Origin: Nocardia brasiliensis NBRC 14402
GTDB lineage: Bacteria > Actinomycetota > Actinomycetes > Mycobacteriales > Mycobacteriaceae
Direction of reading: 5' to 3'
Length of the DNA: 64,000 bases
NCBI RefSeq assembly: GCF_000308475.2
Contig: NZ_BAFT02000112.1
Location: 124,001 to 188,000, forward strand
Shown here: piece after piece, positions 53,021 through 62,053 of the stretch
How the letters are laid out: every line of letters starts with the position of its first letter
Position numbering within the stretch: position 1 is the first letter of the stretch
Notes under the pieces: model-generated
Seen by the model: the letters and a program-made list of their open reading frames with translations, nothing else
What the model was told of the DNA's origin: nothing
The model's database searches: none
Program-made: the position numbers and the translations under genes

Positions 53021-53338
53021 CGACCGAGCTTGGCACGCCCCGGGCACCCTCCGCCACCGATTTATCCCATGAATTCTGTTACCCACGGGAACCAGCTGCG
53101 GCCAGCCGGCACGCGAGCCGAGGGACGCCCTGCTCGAACAGCAAGATCGCAGAACGGCGGCATGCAGGACAGTGCCGGATCGCCCGAGGCAGCCCAGTTC
53201 TCACGCGCCGACATCGCGGCGTTTACCCGGCGGATGTGCCGGACTTTACACCCCCCGACTACGCGGACGCCTTGGTGCTGCCGACCAAACTGCGCTCATG
53301 AGCGGGCACGTCCTCCGGCGCACAACCCCCGAACGGGT
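53021..53338. other. Intergenic region between the MFS and phosphatase-like genes
   Basis: No gene is supported here. On the plus strand a short stretch ending at 53301 reads DFTPPDYADALVLPTKLRS-stop, which loosely echoes the DYSDAFTLST part of the gene at 47707 and might be a gene remnant. No terminator or repeat was seen. Confidence 0.4.
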
Positions 53339-54154
53339 TCAGGAGACCAGCCCCGCACGATCGAGCAGGTAGGTGGTCAACGGTTCGTAGTACTCGGGAA
53401 AGACACCGTCGTCCAGCGGGACGGTGACGGCGATCTTGCCTTCGGCGTGCCCGGCGAAGAGCGCCGGGTCGTTCGAGTCGGCGAAGCCGACGGTGTCGAT
53501 ACCGGCTTCGCCCGCCGCCCCGGCCCAGCCGTGATCGGCCACGACGAGGTCGGGCCAGCCCGCTCCGTCGGCGAGTTCGTGCAGCATCGCCTGCATCGGC
53601 TGCGGATCGTGCGTGTGTTTCAGGTAGCCGTTGGTGCCGAGCGCCGCCACCCGCGACGTGTAGACGATTTCGCGACGGGCCGCGCCGTTGGGCGTGGCGA
53701 TCCGATACGACCAACCGGCGGCCGGGGTCAGGACCGTACATCCGTTGGCGCGCAACGCATCCTCGACCGCGCGATAGACACCCATGAGCGTTCCCGGATG
53801 CCCGGTCGCGAGCAGTACCGTTTCCTGGCGTTCGGCGGCGCGGCCGATGCGGGCACCCATCGCGTCGAGCGCGTCGAGGGTGAGTTCGGGATCGATGGTG
53901 TCCTGCCCGTGCCGATGCCGCGGATCCGGGTTGACGCCACACAGTTGCGCCATCATCGCCAGCGTTTCGGTGAACGTCCAATCCTTCAGCGCCAGTCCGA
54001 ATTGGTAAGCCGGGTCCTTGTCGACCATCCTGCGGTAGTGCGCCAGGTTTCCTTCGCGTGGTGTCGCGACCTCCCCGGCGATCTTGGCTTTCAACAGGTG
54101 CTTACGCAGCAACATCCGGTCGTTGGACTGTCCTGCTTCCCGCGTGGATTCCAC
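53339..54154 (-). CDS. Conserved actinobacterial phosphatase-like protein
   Basis: 271 residues, no signal peptide. The N-terminus LLRKHLLKAKIAGEVATPREGNLAHYRRMVDKDPAYQFGL is a conserved block I associate with actinobacterial proteins annotated simply as phosphatase. Further on are LLATGHPGTLMGVYRA (about 116-131), AAGWSYRIATPNGA, TRDPQPMQ-like HTHDPQPMQAML and DLVVADHGWAGAAGEAGIDTVGFADSNDPALF, rich in Asp and His that could bind metal. The mechanism is not clear from sequence. The start is GTG 54152-54154, with GGAGG eight bases upstream. Confidence 0.75.
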   Translation of the reverse strand: MESTREAGQSNDRMLLRKHLLKAKIAGEVATPREGNLAHYRRMVDKDPAYQFGLALKDWTFTETLAMMAQLCGVNPDPRHRHGQDTIDPELTLDALDAMGARIGRAAERQETVLLATGHPGTLMGVYRAVEDALRANGCTVLTPAAGWSYRIATPNGAARREIVYTSRVAALGTNGYLKHTHDPQPMQAMLHELADGAGWPDLVVADHGWAGAAGEAGIDTVGFADSNDPALFAGHAEGKIAVTVPLDDGVFPEYYEPLTTYLLDRAGLVS

Positions 54155-54345
54155 TGGTCACACCTCCGCATCGACCGACTGCGCGGGCGTCGGTGCGCCG
54201 AGCCCCGACCTGCCGCAACACAATCCGACAGTACAAGGCACGACGGACATCCCGCAGAACGTCGGCATGTCGCGGGCCGAGTACGGCATGCAGATTTCGA
54301 ATTCCGCGACAACTCGAGTCGGCGGGAACTCCGCGGCGAACAAAC

Positions 54346-54783
54346 CTATTTCGGCAGATCGACAAACGGATTGCGCACTTCCAAACCCGCGAACTTCCGC
54401 CCGTGCTGCAGATCTTCCGACAGCAGGTACTTCGCGCCGGACTGCACGGCAGCCTCGACGATCAGCGCGTCCCACCAGGACATGGTGTGCGTCTCCTGGA
54501 GGAATGAAGCGCTCACGACGACCAGCGGGTCCATGTCGATGGCGCACCATCCGCTGTACAAGGCGACTATGCCACGGGCCTTCGCCTGACTCATCCGCGG
54601 CGTCAGCTTACGAGTGGCAATGTTGTAGAACTCCTGAAGTACCTGAGTACTGAGTGCGCCGGTTTTGCGGCTCCACAGGCCCTCCAAGATGGTCTGCGCA
54701 ATCTGATGATTTCGACCGGCATCTGTATCGTGCGCATAGACGAGGATATTGGTATCAATGAAGGTGCGCCCCAAGTCCGTCAC
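54346..54783 (-). CDS. vapC: VapC-type PIN-domain ribonuclease toxin
   Basis: 145 residues. The PIN acidic residues are visible: Asp10 in FIDTNILVYA, Glu in LQEFYNIATRK, Asp in SWWDALIVEAA and a further Asp in LLSEDLQHG. VapC enzymes cleave tRNA or rRNA and are held inactive by the partner VapB. The GTG start (54781-54783) overlaps the antitoxin stop by four bases, the usual coupling of these pairs. Confidence 0.92.
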   Translation of the reverse strand: MTDLGRTFIDTNILVYAHDTDAGRNHQIAQTILEGLWSRKTGALSTQVLQEFYNIATRKLTPRMSQAKARGIVALYSGWCAIDMDPLVVVSASFLQETHTMSWWDALIVEAAVQSGAKYLLSEDLQHGRKFAGLEVRNPFVDLPK

Positions 54784-55034
54784 GAGTACCTGCGCTCCCC
54801 CCGGTCATACAGCTCGTCGCGGCTCCAGGTGATAGTCCCACCATGCCCTGTCGCCTCCGCCATCGCTTGCAATGCAAGCTTTTTCGCATACTCGTAGCGA
54901 TCGACATCTTGGGCGAGCTCGCGCACCTGCTGCGCAAGCAGCGCGCTGATGGAAGTACCCCGATGGGCAGCGATCAGCTTTGCCTGCGCGATCACCTCTT
55001 CATCCAGCTGGATGGTCAGGTTCCTTTTGGACAT
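54780..55034 (-). CDS. vapB: VapB-type antitoxin (ribbon-helix-helix)
   Basis: 84 residues. The N-terminus SKRNLTIQLDEEVIAQAKLIAAHRGTSIS is a ribbon-helix-helix DNA-binding domain with the beta-strand at LTIQL; the C-terminal half (YEYAKKLALQAMAEATG, TITWSRDELYDR) should wrap the VapC active site. Start ATG 55032-55034. The CACGTG-containing repeats directly upstream are the likely autoregulatory operator. Confidence 0.9.
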   Translation of the reverse strand: MSKRNLTIQLDEEVIAQAKLIAAHRGTSISALLAQQVRELAQDVDRYEYAKKLALQAMAEATGHGGTITWSRDELYDRGERRYS

Positions 55035-55045
55035 GCCACAGGATA

Positions 55046-55072
55046 TCACGTGGAGCACGTGAGAATCACGTG
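55046..55072. promoter_or_regulatory. VapBC operator with three CACGTG units
   Basis: TCACGTG-GAG-CACGTGA (55046-55062) is a perfect inverted repeat, followed by another TCACGTG (55066-55072). It begins 12 bp upstream of the vapB start, a position suited to autorepression. Confidence 0.65.
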
Positions 55073-55107
55073 GATTGCGGACCACGCACCGAACGGCCGC
55101 TACGACA

Positions 55108-55140
55108 AAGGCCCGCCTCCCGAAACGGGAAGCGGGCCTT
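55108..55140 (-). terminator. Hairpin terminator of the S10 operon
   Basis: AAGGCCCGC pairs with GCGGGCCTT, with an inner CCCG/CGGG, 22 bases after the rpsQ stop. On the plus side it is followed by TTCGACTTTC. It separates the ribosomal operon from vapBC. Confidence 0.75.
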
Positions 55141-55161
55141 CGACTTTCGGACCGAGGAGGC

Positions 55162-55434
55162 TTACTTGGCCTTCTCCAGCACCTCGACCAGACGCCAGCG
55201 CTTGGTGGCCGACAGGGGTCGGGTCTCCATCAGCTGGACGCGGTCGCCGATGCCGGCGATCTCGTTCTCGTCATGCGCCTTCACCTTGGAGGTGGTGCGA
55301 ATGATCTTGCCGTAGAGCGGGTGCCGGTTACGGTCTTCCAGCTCGACGACAATCGTCTTGTTCATCTTGTCCGAGACAACGTAGCCGGTACGAACCTTGC
55401 GGCTGTTGCGCTCTTCCACTTTCTGCTCGCTCAT
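55162..55434 (-). CDS. rpsQ: 30S ribosomal protein S17
   Basis: 90 residues. It contains the S17 core GYVVSDKMNKTIVVELEDRNRHPLYGK and the basic C-terminal half with RVQLMETRPLSATKRWRLVEVLE. It binds 16S rRNA early in 30S assembly. The ATG overlaps the rpmC stop (ATGA). It is the last gene of the operon here; the next genes of the classical order (rplN onward) are not adjacent. Confidence 0.97.
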   Translation of the reverse strand: MSEQKVEERNSRKVRTGYVVSDKMNKTIVVELEDRNRHPLYGKIIRTTSKVKAHDENEIAGIGDRVQLMETRPLSATKRWRLVEVLEKAK

Positions 55435-55670
55435 GCCGCGTCTCCCTTGTCAGCGGGTCCGGTGGCCAGACCGAGCTCGCGCTCGCGCATGACCGTGTAG
55501 ATGCGCGCGATCTCGTGACGAACCACGCGCAGCCGACGGTTGTTGTCCAGCTGACCCGTCGCCATCTGGAAGCGCAGGTTGAACAGCTCTTCCTTGGAGT
55601 CGCGCAGCTTCTGCACCAACTCTTCTTCGGTGAGCTCGCGGAGCTCTGCGGCCGGTGTTTCAGTAGCCAT
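55431..55670 (-). CDS. rpmC: 50S ribosomal protein L29
   Basis: 79 residues from the ATG at 55668-55670. ELRELTEEELVQKLRDSKEELFNLRFQMATGQLDNNRRLRVVRHEIARI is the L29 coiled hairpin. Its start overlaps the rplP stop (TGATG). L29 sits by the peptide-exit tunnel near L23. Confidence 0.97.
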   Translation of the reverse strand: MATETPAAELRELTEEELVQKLRDSKEELFNLRFQMATGQLDNNRRLRVVRHEIARIYTVMRERELGLATGPADKGDAA

Positions 55671-56086
55671 CAGAACTGCTCCTCCCTGGTCACGATCCTG
55701 CACTTCATCGGGAGCTTGTGCATCGCGCGGCGCAGGGCCTCACGAGCGATCTCCTCGTTGGGGTAAGACATTTCGAACATCACGCGACCGGGCTTGACGT
55801 TCGCGATCCACCACTCCGGCGAACCCTTACCGGAACCCATGCGGGTCTCGGCAGGCTTCTTGGTCAGCGGGCGATCCGGGTAGATGTTGATCCAGATCTT
55901 GCCGCCACGCTTGATGTGACGGGTCATCGCGATACGCGCCGACTCGATCTGCCGGTTGGTCACGTAGGCCGGCTCCAGCGCCTGGATGCCGAACTCGCCG
56001 AACGCCACCGAGGTGCCGCCCTTGGCCATGCCGGAACGACTCGGGTGATGCTGCTTGCGGTGCTTGACCTTGCGAGGCATCAGCAT
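55670..56086 (-). CDS. rplP: 50S ribosomal protein L16
   Basis: 138 residues starting MLMPRKVKHRKQHHP, the conserved L16 N-terminus, and containing GKIWINIYPDRPLTKKPAETRMGSGKGSPEWW. It contacts the peptidyl-transferase region and 5S rRNA. ATG 56084-56086, with GGAGGG eight bases upstream, is preferred over the ATG two codons later. Confidence 0.97.
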   Translation of the reverse strand: MLMPRKVKHRKQHHPSRSGMAKGGTSVAFGEFGIQALEPAYVTNRQIESARIAMTRHIKRGGKIWINIYPDRPLTKKPAETRMGSGKGSPEWWIANVKPGRVMFEMSYPNEEIAREALRRAMHKLPMKCRIVTREEQF

Positions 56087-56090
56087 TGCG

Positions 56091-56897
<807 letters not shown>

Positions 56898-57302
56898 TTA
56901 CTTTGCCCCTCCCTTCCGGCGGTTACGAGTTGCTGCTCCACCGGCGGCGGGGATGCTCTCGACCTCGATGGTGATGTGGCTGGTGCGCTTGCGAATACGG
57001 AACGCACGGCCCTGGGCACGCGGCTGGAACCGCTTCATGGTCGCGCCTTCGTCGACGTAGGCAGTCGAGATCACCAGGGTCGACGGGTTCAGGCCGAGGT
57101 TGTTCTCGGCGTTGGCCGCGGCACTGGCGACGACCTTGGCGACCGGCTCGCTCGCGGCCTGCGGCGCGAACTTCAGGATCGCCAGGGCGTCCTCGACGCG
57201 CTTGCCGCGGACCAGGTCCACGACACGACGTGCCTTCATCGGGGTGACGCGAACGTGCTTTGCCGTCGCGCGGGCAGTCGGATTCTGAGTCTCAGTCGTC
57301 AT
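56898..57302 (-). CDS. rplV: 50S ribosomal protein L22
   Basis: 134 residues. VTPMKARRVVDLVRGKRVEDAL and the tunnel-lining loop FQPRAQGRAFRIRKRTSHITIEVE identify L22, whose beta-hairpin lines the exit tunnel and is a site of macrolide-resistance changes. The ATG overlaps the rpsS stop. Confidence 0.97.
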   Translation of the reverse strand: MTTETQNPTARATAKHVRVTPMKARRVVDLVRGKRVEDALAILKFAPQAASEPVAKVVASAAANAENNLGLNPSTLVISTAYVDEGATMKRFQPRAQGRAFRIRKRTSHITIEVESIPAAGGAATRNRRKGGAK

Positions 57303-57580
57303 CGCCGCTTGCTCTTCCGGTCTTCCTTGACGTGGCTCTTGAACGTCCTGGTCGGCGCGAACTCACCGAGCTTGTGCCCGACCATGTTGTCCGAGATGAA
57401 CACCGGCACGTGCTTGCGACCGTCGTGGACGGCGAAGGTGTGGCCGATGAAATCGGGGATGATGGTCGAACGACGCGACCAGGTCTTGATGACCTGCTTC
57501 GTGCCCTTTTCGTTCTGCACGTCCACCTTCGCGAGGAGGTGGTCGTCGACGAACGGGCCCTTCTTGAGGCTGCGTGGCAT
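57299..57580 (-). CDS. rpsS: 30S ribosomal protein S19
   Basis: 93 residues, MPRSLKKGPFVDDHLLAKVD then IIPDFIGHTFAVHDGRKHVPVFI, the conserved S19 body in the 30S head next to S13. Starts 15 bases after rplB. Confidence 0.97.
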   Translation of the reverse strand: MPRSLKKGPFVDDHLLAKVDVQNEKGTKQVIKTWSRRSTIIPDFIGHTFAVHDGRKHVPVFISDNMVGHKLGEFAPTRTFKSHVKEDRKSKRR

Positions 57581-57595
57581 TTCTTACCTCCTCCT

Positions 57596-58435
57596 TCAGC
57601 GCTTGTTCTTGCCGGACTTGCGGCGGCGGACGATGAGCTTGTCGCTCGGGCGGTTGGGCTTGCGGGTGCGGCCTTCCGGCTGACCCCACGGCGAGACCGG
57701 GTGGCGACCACCGGAGGTCTTGCCTTCACCACCACCGTGCGGGTGGTCGACCGGGTTCATGACGACACCACGGACCGTGGGGCGACGACCCTTCCAGCGC
57801 ATACGGCCGGCCTTGCCCCAGTTGATGTTCGACTGCTCGGCGTTGCCGACCTCGCCGACGGTGGCGCGGCAGCGCACGTCGACGCGACGGATTTCACCGG
57901 AGGGCATACGCAGCGTGGCGTAGGTGCCTTCCTTACCGAGCAGCTGGATGCTGGATCCGGCCGAACGGGCCATCTTCGCGCCACCGCCCGGACGCAGTTC
58001 CACGTTGTGGATCGTGGTACCGGTCGGGATGTTGCGCAGCGGCAGGTTGTTGCCCGGCTTGATGTCGGCCGTGGGGCCGGACTCGATCGGGGTGCCCTGC
58101 ACCACGCCCTTGGGCGCGATGATGTACCGCTTCTCGCCGTCCACGTAGTGGAGCAGCGCGATGTTCGCGGTGCGGTTGGGGTCGTACTCGATGTGCGCGA
58201 CCTTGGCCGGGATGCCGTCCTTGTCCAGCCGACGGAAGTCGATCAGACGGTAGGCGCGCTTGTGGCCGCCACCGCGGTGCCGAGTGGTGATGCGACCGTG
58301 CGCATTACGACCACCCTTGCTGTGCAGCGGACGGATGAGCGACTTCTCGGGGGTCGACCGAGTGATCTCAGCGAAGTCCGAAACGGACGACCCGCGGCGA
58401 CCCGGGGTTGTCGGCTTGTACTTACGAATTGCCAT
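57596..58435 (-). CDS. rplB: 50S ribosomal protein L2
   Basis: 279 residues. MAIRKYKPTTPGRRGSS at the start, and VRGVVMNPVDHPHGGGEGKTSGGRHPVSPWG near the end with the essential His of the HPHGGG motif. L2 is needed for subunit association and peptidyl-transferase function. It lies 33 bases after rplW. Confidence 0.98.
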   Translation of the reverse strand: MAIRKYKPTTPGRRGSSVSDFAEITRSTPEKSLIRPLHSKGGRNAHGRITTRHRGGGHKRAYRLIDFRRLDKDGIPAKVAHIEYDPNRTANIALLHYVDGEKRYIIAPKGVVQGTPIESGPTADIKPGNNLPLRNIPTGTTIHNVELRPGGGAKMARSAGSSIQLLGKEGTYATLRMPSGEIRRVDVRCRATVGEVGNAEQSNINWGKAGRMRWKGRRPTVRGVVMNPVDHPHGGGEGKTSGGRHPVSPWGQPEGRTRKPNRPSDKLIVRRRKSGKNKR

Positions 58436-58468
58436 GAGTTCTTCTCTGCTTTCTGGATTCCCGTCCGC

Positions 58469-58774
58469 TTACGCGACCGGGCCTCCGAAGATCTCGATGG
58501 GCTTGCTGTCGGCCGAGATGGTCACGAGCGCGCGCTTGGTGTCCTTGCGCTTGCCGTAACCGAAGCGGGTCCGCTTGCGCTTGCCCTGACGGTTGGCGGT
58601 GTTGACGCTGGTGACCTTGACACCGAAGACCTTCTCGACGGCGATCTTGATCTGCGTCTTGTTGGAGTCCGGGTGCACCAGGAAGGTGTAAGTGCCTTCC
58701 TCGATCAGTCCGTAGGACTTCTCGGAGATGACCGGCGCCAGCAGGATGTCGCGGGGGTCGGCGATCGTGGTCAC
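58469..58774 (-). CDS. rplW: 50S ribosomal protein L23
   Basis: 101 residues from GTG 58772-58774, which overlaps the rplD stop (GTGA). DILLAPVISEKSYGLIEEGTYTF and VNTANRQGKRKRTRFGYGKRKDTKRA identify L23, the docking site for trigger factor and SRP at the tunnel exit. Confidence 0.97.
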   Translation of the reverse strand: MTTIADPRDILLAPVISEKSYGLIEEGTYTFLVHPDSNKTQIKIAVEKVFGVKVTSVNTANRQGKRKRTRFGYGKRKDTKRALVTISADSKPIEIFGGPVA

Positions 58775-59445
58775 TTGCTCTCCTCCTGTGCTGCCTCGGC
58801 CGGGCCGTGCACAAAGGTGTTCAAGGCCTCGACGCTGAACACCACTTCGTCGCTGTAGAGCACGTCGTAGGTGTTGAGCTGGTCCGGTGCGATGGGCTGC
58901 ACGTGCTCCAGGTTCGCCACGCTCTTCCACGCGGCCAGGTCCTCGCGGCCGACGACGACCAGGAACTTCTTGCGGTCCGACAGCTCGGCCAGGAAGCTCT
59001 TGGCGGTCTTGGTCGACGGGGTCTGCCCGGCGACCAGTTCGGTGACCACGTGGATACGTTCGTTGCGCGCCCGATCGGAGAGGGCACCACGCAGAGCGGC
59101 AGCCTTCATCTTCTTCGGGGTGCGCTGGCTGTAGTCGCGCGGCTGCGGGCCGTGCACGGTGCCACCGCCGGTGAACTGCGGTGCGCGGGTCGAACCCTGA
59201 CGGGCGCGACCGGTGCCCTTCTGGCGGTACGGCTTCTTGCCACCACCGGACACCTCGCCACGCGTCTTGGTCGAGTGCGTGCCCTGCCGGGCCGCGGCCA
59301 GCTGCGCGGTGACGACCTGATGCATCAGGGCGATGTTGGCGGTCACGTCGAAGATCTCCGCGGGGAGGTCGACGGTGCCGTTGGTCTTGCCGCCCGGTTC
59401 TTTCACCGGCAGCGTGAGGTTGGCCTTCTTCTCGAGGCTGGTCAT
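58771..59445 (-). CDS. rplD: 50S ribosomal protein L4
   Basis: 224 residues. The tunnel-reaching loop ARQGTHSTKTRGEVSGGGKKPYRQKGTGRARQGSTRAPQFTGGG identifies L4. In some bacteria L4 represses its own S10 operon through the leader; nothing in this leader proves that here. The ATG overlaps the rplC stop. Confidence 0.97.
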   Translation of the reverse strand: MTSLEKKANLTLPVKEPGGKTNGTVDLPAEIFDVTANIALMHQVVTAQLAAARQGTHSTKTRGEVSGGGKKPYRQKGTGRARQGSTRAPQFTGGGTVHGPQPRDYSQRTPKKMKAAALRGALSDRARNERIHVVTELVAGQTPSTKTAKSFLAELSDRKKFLVVVGREDLAAWKSVANLEHVQPIAPDQLNTYDVLYSDEVVFSVEALNTFVHGPAEAAQEESK

Positions 59446-60107
59446 GCGTGCGCACCACCCTTCACGGCGCTCTTGACGACGACGACGTTGCCGCGACGAC
59501 CAGGGACGGCGCCCTTGATCAGCAGCAGGCCGTTCTCGACATCCACCTTGTGAACCGAGAGGTTCTGGGTGGTGACACGGTCGTTACCCATCCGACCCGA
59601 CATGCGCATGCCCTTGAACACGCGGCCGGGGGTGGCGCAACCACCGATGGAACCCGGGCGACGGTGCACGGCCTGCGCACCGTGCGAGGCGCCCTGGCCG
59701 GCGAAGCCGTGCCGCTTCATGGTGCCGGCGAAGCCCTTGCCCTTGCTGGTACCGGTGACGTCGACGTAGGTGCCCTCTTCGAACACGTCGGCGTTGATCT
59801 CCTGGCCGACCTCGAAGGTGGACGCGTCGGCGACGCGGATCTCGGCGACGTGGCGGCGCGGGGTGACACCGGCCTTGGCGAACTGGCCGGAGACCGGCTT
59901 GTTCACCTTGCGCGGGTCGATGGCGCCGAAAGCGACCTGGACGGCGCTGTAGCCGTCGCGCTCCACGGTGCGGATCTGGGTAATAACGTTCGGTCCGGCC
60001 TTGATCACGGTCACGGGCACGACGCGGTTCTTCTCGTCGAACACCTGGGTCATGCCGAGCTTGGTGCCCAGGATGCCCGCCGCAGGCCTGTTCTTGTTGT
60101 CAGTCAT
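59442..60107 (-). CDS. rplC: 50S ribosomal protein L3
   Basis: 221 residues from the ATG at 60105-60107. GILGTKLGMTQVFDEKNRVVPVTVI and the central FAGTMKRHGFAGQGASHGAQAVHRRPGSIGGCATPGRVFKGMRM, which nears the peptidyl-transferase centre, identify L3. A GTG six codons upstream (60125), overlapping the rpsJ stop, is a plausible alternative start given the coupled layout of this operon. Confidence 0.96.
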   Translation of the reverse strand: MTDNKNRPAAGILGTKLGMTQVFDEKNRVVPVTVIKAGPNVITQIRTVERDGYSAVQVAFGAIDPRKVNKPVSGQFAKAGVTPRRHVAEIRVADASTFEVGQEINADVFEEGTYVDVTGTSKGKGFAGTMKRHGFAGQGASHGAQAVHRRPGSIGGCATPGRVFKGMRMSGRMGNDRVTTQNLSVHKVDVENGLLLIKGAVPGRRGNVVVVKSAVKGGAHA

Positions 60108-60121
60108 ATCTCGAGTCCCCG

Positions 60122-60427
60122 TCACTGAATGTTGACGTCGACGCTGGCCGGCAGGTCGATGCGCATCAGCGCGTCGACCGTCTTCGGCGTCGGGTCGAGG
60201 ATGTCGATCAGCCGCTTGTGCGTACGCATCTCGAAGTGCTCGCGCGAGTCCTTGTACTTGTGCGGCGAACGGATGACGCAGTACACGTTCTTCTCGGTCG
60301 GCAACGGCACCGGGCCGACGACGCGGGCCCCGGTACGGGTCACCGTCTCCACGATCTTGCGTGCTGACGCGTCGATCGCCTCGTGGTCGTAGGCCTTGAG
60401 CCTGATGCGGATCTTCTGTCCCGCCAC
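60122..60427 (-). CDS. rpsJ: 30S ribosomal protein S10
   Basis: 101 residues from GTG 60425-60427 (AGQKIRIRLKAYDHEAID), with AAAGGA eight bases upstream. VVGPVPLPTEKNVYCVIRSPHKYKDSREHFEMRTHKRLIDI is the S10 body, which also serves as NusE in antitermination. It is the first gene of the operon. Confidence 0.98.
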   Translation of the reverse strand: MAGQKIRIRLKAYDHEAIDASARKIVETVTRTGARVVGPVPLPTEKNVYCVIRSPHKYKDSREHFEMRTHKRLIDILDPTPKTVDALMRIDLPASVDVNIQ

Positions 60428-60870
60428 GCTAAGTGTCCTTTTCTCCGCTTTTACCTTCGTGATCCGGAAGCTGGCTTCCGTACCACCCTCTATTTGCACA
60501 GCCCGAACACACGAAGACGTCTCACGTGAGACCGCGATCAAGCACGCATGCTCGATCCTCGCCGCTGTTCATCTGTCATGGTTCTCCGGTCCACGCGGTC
60601 GGGCGTGTCGCCCCTCCGCTCATTCCTCGGTCCCGGATCGAACTTCATCTCAGGCCTGGAACAATGTCCCGGACGTACCCACGCCGGTCTCCCAGCGAGG
60701 TACACGATTTAGTGCTCACTCGCCCCGCCCGGCCAATCCCGTTTCGCTCGGAAACAGGCACGGCCCGGTGCAAGGCAACCCGAACAGTATGCCCGACGCG
60801 CTCAGCGACATCAAATCCGGCCCCCCGCGCGCGCACTCGGACCGGACTACCCCCGGTCAACGGCGTAAAA
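60428..60870. other. Leader and promoter region of the S10 operon
   Basis: This roughly 440-bp stretch carries no supported gene; open frames in it lack ribosome-binding sites and coding character. It should hold the rpsJ promoter, which I could not place with confidence. The one clear element is the palindrome at 60519-60532. Confidence 0.5.
60519..60532. promoter_or_regulatory. Palindrome in the S10 leader
   Basis: GTCTCACGTGAGAC is a perfect 14-bp palindrome 92 bp upstream of the rpsJ start. It could be a regulator site or a leader hairpin. It shares CACGTGAGA with the vapBC operator. Confidence 0.4.
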
Positions 60871-60901
60871 CGCGATGCGGCGGTGCGCAACGCACCGCCG
60901 C
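60871..60901 (-). terminator. Rho-independent terminator of the secreted-protein gene
   Basis: A perfect 14-bp stem (60871-60884 with 60888-60901) encloses the loop CAA. On the minus strand it is followed by GCGTTTTACG, a short T-run, 41 bases past the stop of the gene at 60942. Confidence 0.85.
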
Positions 60902-60941
60902 ATCGAGGGCCGGCCGGGGTCCGGCCGACGCACGCACCTCC

Positions 60942-61358
60942 CTACAGGAACTGCACCACGAGGAAGTTCCGATGGACCTGACTCGGGTAGATGTTGCCTT
61001 CATAGAACCGCAGCGGATCGACGATGCCGATGCTCACCGTGCCGCCGCGCGCGGCCGCCTCGGCGACGACATCGGAGAAGTTCGCGTCGATGTCCTCACC
61101 CGTGTGCGCGCCGGACAGTTGCGACGCCGGGTCCGCGTCGATCAGCCCGCGATCCATCCAGAGCCCGTCGAGCATGCCGGGAATGGGGCTGTTCCGCAGT
61201 GCAGCGGTCTCCGCGCCGTTGAGGTCCAAGGCCCCGTAGAGGCCTACGCCGGGATCGAACTCCGGCACGATCGCCGCCGCCTCACCCGCGGTGGTCGCAC
61301 CCAGCACGGCAAGTCCGAGCGCGGTGGCGACACCGGCGACGACAGTACGAATACGCAT
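60942..61358 (-). CDS. Small secreted protein of unknown function
   Basis: 138 residues from the ATG at 61356-61358, with GGAG nine bases upstream. The N-terminus MRIRTVVAGVATALGLAVLG plus a short Ala-rich stretch is a Sec signal peptide cleaved near GEAAA. The mature part (about 110 residues) has DPGVGLYGALDLNGAETAALRNSPIPGMLDGLWMDRG and ends HRNFLVVQFL. It contains no Cys. I do not recognise a family. It is monocistronic, with a strong terminator. Confidence 0.8.
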   Translation of the reverse strand: MRIRTVVAGVATALGLAVLGATTAGEAAAIVPEFDPGVGLYGALDLNGAETAALRNSPIPGMLDGLWMDRGLIDADPASQLSGAHTGEDIDANFSDVVAEAAARGGTVSIGIVDPLRFYEGNIYPSQVHRNFLVVQFL

Positions 61359-61543
61359 ACTCAAAAACTCCAGTTCACCTGCACACCAACAGAAATGGTG
61401 TTGGCCCCCAGTTGCGTGACAGCTCTGCGCAACGCAACAACCTAACAAGCTGGGCGCTTGTCCGAAAAGTTCGGTATCGCGATTTTGCGGGTGAGTTGCG
61501 GCACACTGGACGGGGCGAACTTACTCCGCAGTAAGATGTCCGC

Positions 61544-62020
61544 ATGACGAAAGAGACCGCGACCTACCGCGGCTGGAAGAAGCTGCCGGACAATCGGCTC
61601 GGGCACACGCTGTTCTCGCTGGGCATGGTGGCGCGGGTGCCGTACTTCGGCACGGTGCTGCCGAACGTGGTGCGGCTCGAGCCCGGACTGTGCGAGGTGA
61701 CCTCGCCCAAGTGGTTCGGCATCCACAATCATCTCGGCACCTTCCACGCCATCGCGGCGTGCAACCTGGCCGAGGTCGCGATGGGCATGCTGAGCGAGGC
61801 GACCGTGCCCGCGACGCATCGCTGGATCCCGAAGGCGATGAACGTGCAGTACCTGGCCAAGGCGGAGACCGGGCTGCGGGCCGTGGCGAAGCTGCCGGAG
61901 ATCCCCGACTTCGCGACGATCACGCAGGGGCAGAACCTGACCGTCCCGGTGTCGGTCTACGACAAGCACGGCCTCGAGGTCGTGCACGCGGACATCACCA
62001 CCTGGGTCACCCCGAAGTAG
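61544..62020 (+). CDS. Hotdog-fold protein (DUF4442-like, putative acyl-CoA thioesterase)
   Basis: 158 residues. GHTLFSLGMVARVPYFGTVLPNVVRLEPGLCEVTSPKWFGIHNHLGTFHAIAACNLAEVAMGML has the hotdog layout: a long central helix after the HNHLGTFHA segment, where the His-Asn pair would be in the active site. DUF4442/YiiD-C-like proteins are thought to hydrolyse acyl-thioesters. The gene stands alone, convergent with the lipase gene 33 bases downstream. Confidence 0.82.
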   Translation: MTKETATYRGWKKLPDNRLGHTLFSLGMVARVPYFGTVLPNVVRLEPGLCEVTSPKWFGIHNHLGTFHAIAACNLAEVAMGMLSEATVPATHRWIPKAMNVQYLAKAETGLRAVAKLPEIPDFATITQGQNLTVPVSVYDKHGLEVVHADITTWVTPK

Positions 62021-62053
62021 CCGGCCGCTCGCGCACCGGCCGCGAACGCCGCC

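Noticed and set aside
52022..54589. Long plus-strand frame across the MFS and phosphatase-like genes
   Set aside because: It is low-complexity, crosses gene boundaries and an intergenic region, and has no recognisable motif.
60526..60981. Plus-strand frame in the S10 leader
   Set aside because: It has no ribosome-binding site or coding character, and overlaps the terminator and 3' end of the secreted-protein gene on the other strand.
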